Program-made: the position numbers and the translations under genes
From: Bacteroidales bacterium
Lineage (GTDB): Bacteria; Bacteroidota; Bacteroidia; Bacteroidales; Muribaculaceae
Direction: 5' to 3'
Assembly: GCA_004552395.1 (NCBI GenBank)
Contig: SFOK01000087.1
Location: forward strand, 1-7,677
DNA length: 7,677 bases
Shown: piece after piece, positions 5,245-7,677 of the stretch
How positions within the stretch are numbered: the first letter of the stretch is position 1
How the letters are laid out: the number at the start of each line of letters is the position of its first letter
The notes under the pieces: model-generated
What the model saw: the letters and a program-made list of their open reading frames with translations, nothing else
Database searches by the model: none
What the model was told of the DNA's origin: nothing

Positions 5245-6236
5245 ATTATCAATTTTTTGAATCCGTCGCTCTCCCACACTTCGCCGTCGGCCGTGACGAG
5301 CATAGCGGCCAGGCCGAGCCGCGAGATCATCGCCTTGGCGCGGGTCGAGCCCATGGCCATGCAAGCCGTGGCATAAGCATCGGCAAGCATACACGAGGGG
5401 GCCACTATGGTGGCCGAGAGCATATCAGACTGCGAGGGACGTCCCGTGGTCACATCGATGGTGTGGCCGGCCACCTTGCCGTCGATCTTACGGAAGTTGC
5501 GATAGTTGCCCGAAGTGGCCACACCGCAGTCAGTCACGGCGATCACGACCATGGATTCGTGGACCTCGCTGCGTGAGAATATCGGTTTGTCGACCGATAT
5601 ATTCCATTTGCCGCCGTGGTCAGGATGGCCGGAGGCCGCAATCTCGCCGCCGATCTCCACCAGATAGTCGCTGCAGCCGAGGCGACGGAGCGCACGTCCG
5701 GCCTCGTCGCAGCCAAACCCCTTGGCTATGGCCGAGAAGTTGAACTGTATCCCCGGATGAGACTTCAGCAGCCTGCCGCCCTTCAGAGAGGTCTTGCTCA
5801 GGCCGACCGACTCCATTACAGAGTCGAGCTGAGCCTGCGAGAGGTGGCGCGGCTCGCCCTCGCCGAAGCCGTAGGCCGAGATGAGAGGCGCCAGTGTCGG
5901 GTCGAAATATCCGCCGCTCTCCTTGTGCACAAGCACGGAAGTCCGGTAGACAGTGGCGAATATGGAATCGACCGTGAGGTCCTCGCCGCGGTTTATGCGG
6001 CTCACCAGCGAGGCGTCGTCAAAAACCGAGACGCTCCGCTCCACATTTTTCAAGGCCGCGAGCACGGAATCTTCGAACGATTGGGGACCTTTATAGGTTA
6101 TATTATATGAGGTGTTCCATATCATCCCCGAGCCGGAACGGTAACTGTAGCCCGAGCCGGAGCCGGAGCACCCGGAAATAGCTATACCGAGAAGCGCCGC
6201 GGCAAGCAGCGCCGCAAAAAATCTGCGATGTGTCAT
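5241..6236 (-). CDS. apbE: FAD:protein FMN transferase (ApbE family), lipoprotein
   Basis: The 331-residue precursor starts with a basic, then hydrophobic signal ending in the lipobox AISGC (cysteine 23). A Ser/Gly-rich linker follows (24-37), so the mature enzyme should be lipid-anchored outside the cytoplasmic membrane. ApbE motifs in order are FDPTLAPL (111-118), AIAKGFGCD (169-177), LVEIGGEIA (192-200), TSGNY (241-245), GHTID (257-261) and DAYAT (286-290). D286 and T290 fit the family's magnesium ligands. The enzyme moves FMN from FAD onto a threonine of proteins such as NqrB, NqrC or RnfG; no flavoprotein target is encoded nearby. One variation is N167 where many members have Asp before the AIAKG segment. 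The gene diverges from the DJ-1-type gene and has a good -7 element. It may be co-transcribed with rmuC, 51 bp downstream. Confidence 0.94.
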   Translation of the reverse strand: MTHRRFFAALLAAALLGIAISGCSGSGSGYSYRSGSGMIWNTSYNITYKGPQSFEDSVLAALKNVERSVSVFDDASLVSRINRGEDLTVDSIFATVYRTSVLVHKESGGYFDPTLAPLISAYGFGEGEPRHLSQAQLDSVMESVGLSKTSLKGGRLLKSHPGIQFNFSAIAKGFGCDEAGRALRRLGCSDYLVEIGGEIAASGHPDHGGKWNISVDKPIFSRSEVHESMVVIAVTDCGVATSGNYRNFRKIDGKVAGHTIDVTTGRPSQSDMLSATIVAPSCMLADAYATACMAMGSTRAKAMISRLGLAAMLVTADGEVWESDGFKKLII

Positions 6237-6258
6237 AATTTCAGAACTGTTGCAGACA

Positions 6259-6290
6259 CAAAATTAAACATTTTTTCTCAATTAAAACAT
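6259..6290 (-). promoter_or_regulatory. apbE: Promoter for apbE
   Basis: On the minus strand TAATTTTG (6266-6259) is a perfect TAnnTTTG -7 element, 22 bp before the apbE ATG. A T-rich TGTTTT at 6289-6284 lies near the -33 position but is not an exact TTTG. No equally good element is seen on the plus strand of this 62-bp divergent gap for the DJ-1-type gene. Confidence 0.6.
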
Positions 6291-6298
6291 ACAGCACT

Positions 6299-6853
6299 AT
6301 GAAAGATTCCTATGTATTCTTTGCCGACGGCTTCGAGGAAGTGGAAGCCCTGAGCCCCGTTGACGTGATGCGACGTGCAGGAATGTCAGTAAAGACAGTG
6401 AGTGTCACCGGCACTTCGGGTGTGGTGAGCGCACACGGCGTCAAGATAGAGACCGACCTTCTTTTCGACGCCACCATCTGCAAAGACGCAGAATGGCTCA
6501 TCCTCCCCGGCGGAATGCCCGGCGCACTGGGCCTCTACAACTGCACGCCTCTCACCGACCTCCTTCTCCGCCACGCAGCCGAAGGTAAGAAGATAGCGGC
6601 TATCTGCGCCGCTCCCGGTGTTGTACTCGGCCAGCTCGGGCTGCTCGAGGGACAGAAAGCGACTTGCTATCCCGGCTTTGAGGAGCTTTGCAAGGGGGCG
6701 ATACATGAGGATGCCGGAGTGGTGGAGAGCCATAACTTCGTGACCGGCAAAGGCCCGGCTTTCGCCCTCCCGTTCGCATATAAGATAGTGGAGATTTCCA
6801 TGGGCAAGGAGACTGCCGACTCCGTAGCGAAAGGTATGCTCTATAAGCGCTGA
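6299..6853 (+). CDS. DJ-1/PfpI-family protein (YajL/DJ-1 type)
   Basis: The 184-residue protein is full length for the DJ-1 branch of the DJ-1/PfpI superfamily. The nucleophile-elbow cysteine is C103 in AAICAAP (100-106), and the partner glutamate is E16 in GFEEVEAL (11-18). The stretch PVDVMRRAG (20-28) is identical to human DJ-1. The position of human DJ-1 His126 appears to be Tyr124 here, as in other bacterial members. Proteins of this branch are cytosolic dimers tied to oxidative-stress protection; glyoxalase and deglycase activities have been reported, and the latter is disputed. The ATG at 6299 follows an A-rich leader without a Shine-Dalgarno sequence. The gene is transcribed divergently from apbE and ends at its own terminator, so it is probably monocistronic. 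Confidence 0.93.
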   Translation: MKDSYVFFADGFEEVEALSPVDVMRRAGMSVKTVSVTGTSGVVSAHGVKIETDLLFDATICKDAEWLILPGGMPGALGLYNCTPLTDLLLRHAAEGKKIAAICAAPGVVLGQLGLLEGQKATCYPGFEELCKGAIHEDAGVVESHNFVTGKGPAFALPFAYKIVEISMGKETADSVAKGMLYKR

Positions 6854-6898
6854 TCGGCTTGGCGTTGCCGAATCGGCGATGGCAAGAAGATTTATGCT

Positions 6899-6933
6899 GA
6901 GCGCGCTCCGGCCTTGGAACGCGCTCTGTTTTT
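6899..6933 (+). terminator. Intrinsic terminator of the DJ-1-type gene
   Basis: A GC-only-core stem GAGCGCG/CGCGCTC (6899-6905 with 6920-6926), extended inward by TCC/GGA, is followed after two bases by TTTTT (6929-6933). It begins 46 bp after the stop codon. The minus strand has no T-run on the other side, so it acts in one direction only. Confidence 0.8.
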
Positions 6934-7012
6934 GCGCAAATATCGGCAGCAAGAAGCGGCACCTCCCGTGGCAAGCCGCCGGCACCAGGAACAAAATTTG
7001 AGGGAACCGGAA

Positions 7013-7039
7013 ATATCGGAGATATCGGAATTATCTGAG
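7013..7039. repeat. Three 9-bp tandem repeats next to the yihY stop
   Basis: ATATCGGAG, ATATCGGAA and TTATCTGAG lie end to end at 7013-7021, 7022-7030 and 7031-7039. A further TTATCGGA follows inside the gene end at 7044-7051. The array touches the stop codon of the YihY-family gene at 7040. Confidence 0.6.
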
Positions 7040-7677
7040 CTATTTATCGGAAGGATCGGCGGTGGGGTCGGTGGCAGAGATGGCGGGGATTTTGTCGGCG
7101 AGGTCTGAGAGGAGCATCCCTTTAGCGACTGTTTCTTCGGCGTTCTCTATAGCTGTCAGATCGGAGAGGACGGCTTGGTAGCGGGTGTCGAAGTCGCTGA
7201 TAAAGCCGCTGAATCCGGAGGCGTCGAAACGCTGCAGCAGTTCGGCTACTGTGAATCTCCTGAGATCGAAGGCGGGTACTACTCCGCGGTTGTAGGTGTC
7301 GCCGCTGTCGACAAAATATATAAGCCCGGCCTTTTTAAAACGGTCCACAATCTTCTCGACAAGGCGCACCGGAAGCCCGTAGGCAGCTGATATGCCTTCG
7401 GCTGAGAGCGGGATGAGACTTTTACTGTAGCGCGCGGCCACGACTGCGGCCGTGACCACGACCACTCTGCGCAGATATCGTTCGCTGAGATTACTGACCG
7501 TGCGCGCCGTAGGATAACAGAATATATACTGCGAAGAGTAAGTGAGCGTCACTCCATAGAGCACAATCATCCATGAGAGTTGGAGCCAGATAAGAAGCAA
7601 CGGCAGGAAGGCGAGCGAGCCGTAGATGGCGTTATAGCGCGAGACGTAGATCTGACCGTTGATGAAGAGCATCTGCA
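7040..7677 (-). CDS. YihY/BrkB-family membrane protein, C-terminal part (5' end beyond the window)
   Basis: The frame is open to the right edge, so only the last 212 or so residues are seen. The visible part starts with a stretch typical of the last transmembrane helices of YihY/BrkB proteins: RYNAIYGSLAFLPLLLIWLQ followed by LSWMIVLYGVTLTY. After this membrane segment comes a soluble C-terminal extension with a winged-helix look: LSAEGISAAYGLP, then VEKIVDRFKKAGLIYF and a short wing. This extension is common in Bacteroidota members. The family was once annotated as RNase BN, wrongly; its real function is unknown, and it is an inner-membrane protein. The tail from about 60 residues before the stop is acidic and unlikely to be conserved. 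The neighbouring DJ-1-type gene is convergent. Confidence 0.88.
   Translation of the reverse strand, partial: QMLFINGQIYVSRYNAIYGSLAFLPLLLIWLQLSWMIVLYGVTLTYSSQYIFCYPTARTVSNLSERYLRRVVVVTAAVVAARYSKSLIPLSAEGISAAYGLPVRLVEKIVDRFKKAGLIYFVDSGDTYNRGVVPAFDLRRFTVAELLQRFDASGFSGFISDFDTRYQAVLSDLTAIENAEETVAKGMLLSDLADKIPAISATDPTADPSDK

Noticed and set aside
5616..6110. Plus-strand frame opposite apbE (and a similar one at 5205-5576)
   Set aside because: Antisense shadows of apbE, with no recognisable domain.
6851..6885. Second hairpin (GATCGGC with GCCGAATC) after the DJ-1-type stop
   Set aside because: Imperfect and without a T-run; the stem at 6899-6926 is the convincing terminator.
6386..6994. Minus-strand frame opposite the DJ-1-type gene
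   Set aside because: Covers the DJ-1-type gene and its terminator; no domain or promoter.

Overview
The window most likely comes from the Bacteroidota, probably the order Bacteroidales (a Muribaculaceae-like member would fit, but the family is a guess). Three things support this. Several intergenic gaps carry the Bacteroidota -7 promoter element TAnnTTTG, in two cases with a TTTG -33 element 19 to 20 bp upstream. Gene leaders are A/T-rich and lack Shine-Dalgarno sequences. The left edge encodes the start of a typical Bacteroidales HU-family protein. The content is mostly chromosomal housekeeping; there is no phage, IS, CRISPR or conjugative gene.

Layout. On the left (1-2526) the genes all read on the minus strand. 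From right to left they are a small winged-helix protein with its own promoter (2242-2526), a zinc-dependent medium-chain alcohol dehydrogenase (1108-2145), a SIMPL-domain protein (342-1010), and the first codons of an HU-family DNA-binding protein (1-32). A block of 33-bp degenerate tandem repeats (215-345) fills part of the gap between the SIMPL gene and HU, and a strong dyad lies at 83-107. Three AAGATAA-type repeats sit between the winged-helix gene and the dehydrogenase.

The middle holds a roughly 400-bp divergent intergenic region with a long purine-rich tract (2641-2810). It leads into a promoter, an initiator tRNA-Met gene (2932-3006) and an intrinsic terminator. Directly after these, on the plus strand, comes an RluA-family pseudouridine synthase (3073-3771). 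Its 3' end overlaps by 97 bp the 3' end of the convergent rmuC (3675-5189, minus). rmuC encodes a membrane-anchored coiled-coil protein with five 11-residue repeats. Upstream of rmuC on the same strand is apbE (5241-6236), a lipoprotein flavin transferase. A large inverted repeat separates the two.

On the right, apbE and a DJ-1/PfpI-family gene (6299-6853, plus) diverge from a short promoter region. The DJ-1 gene ends in a good terminator. The window closes with the C-terminal part of a YihY/BrkB-family membrane protein (7040-7677, minus, continuing beyond the window).

I see no gene cluster that amounts to a new system. The points most worth a second look are: the winged-helix gene, which looks like a C-terminal remnant under an intact promoter; the repeats in front of the dehydrogenase; the two unrelated 33-bp-period repeats (intergenic and inside rmuC); the purine tract; and the overlapping rluA/rmuC ends.
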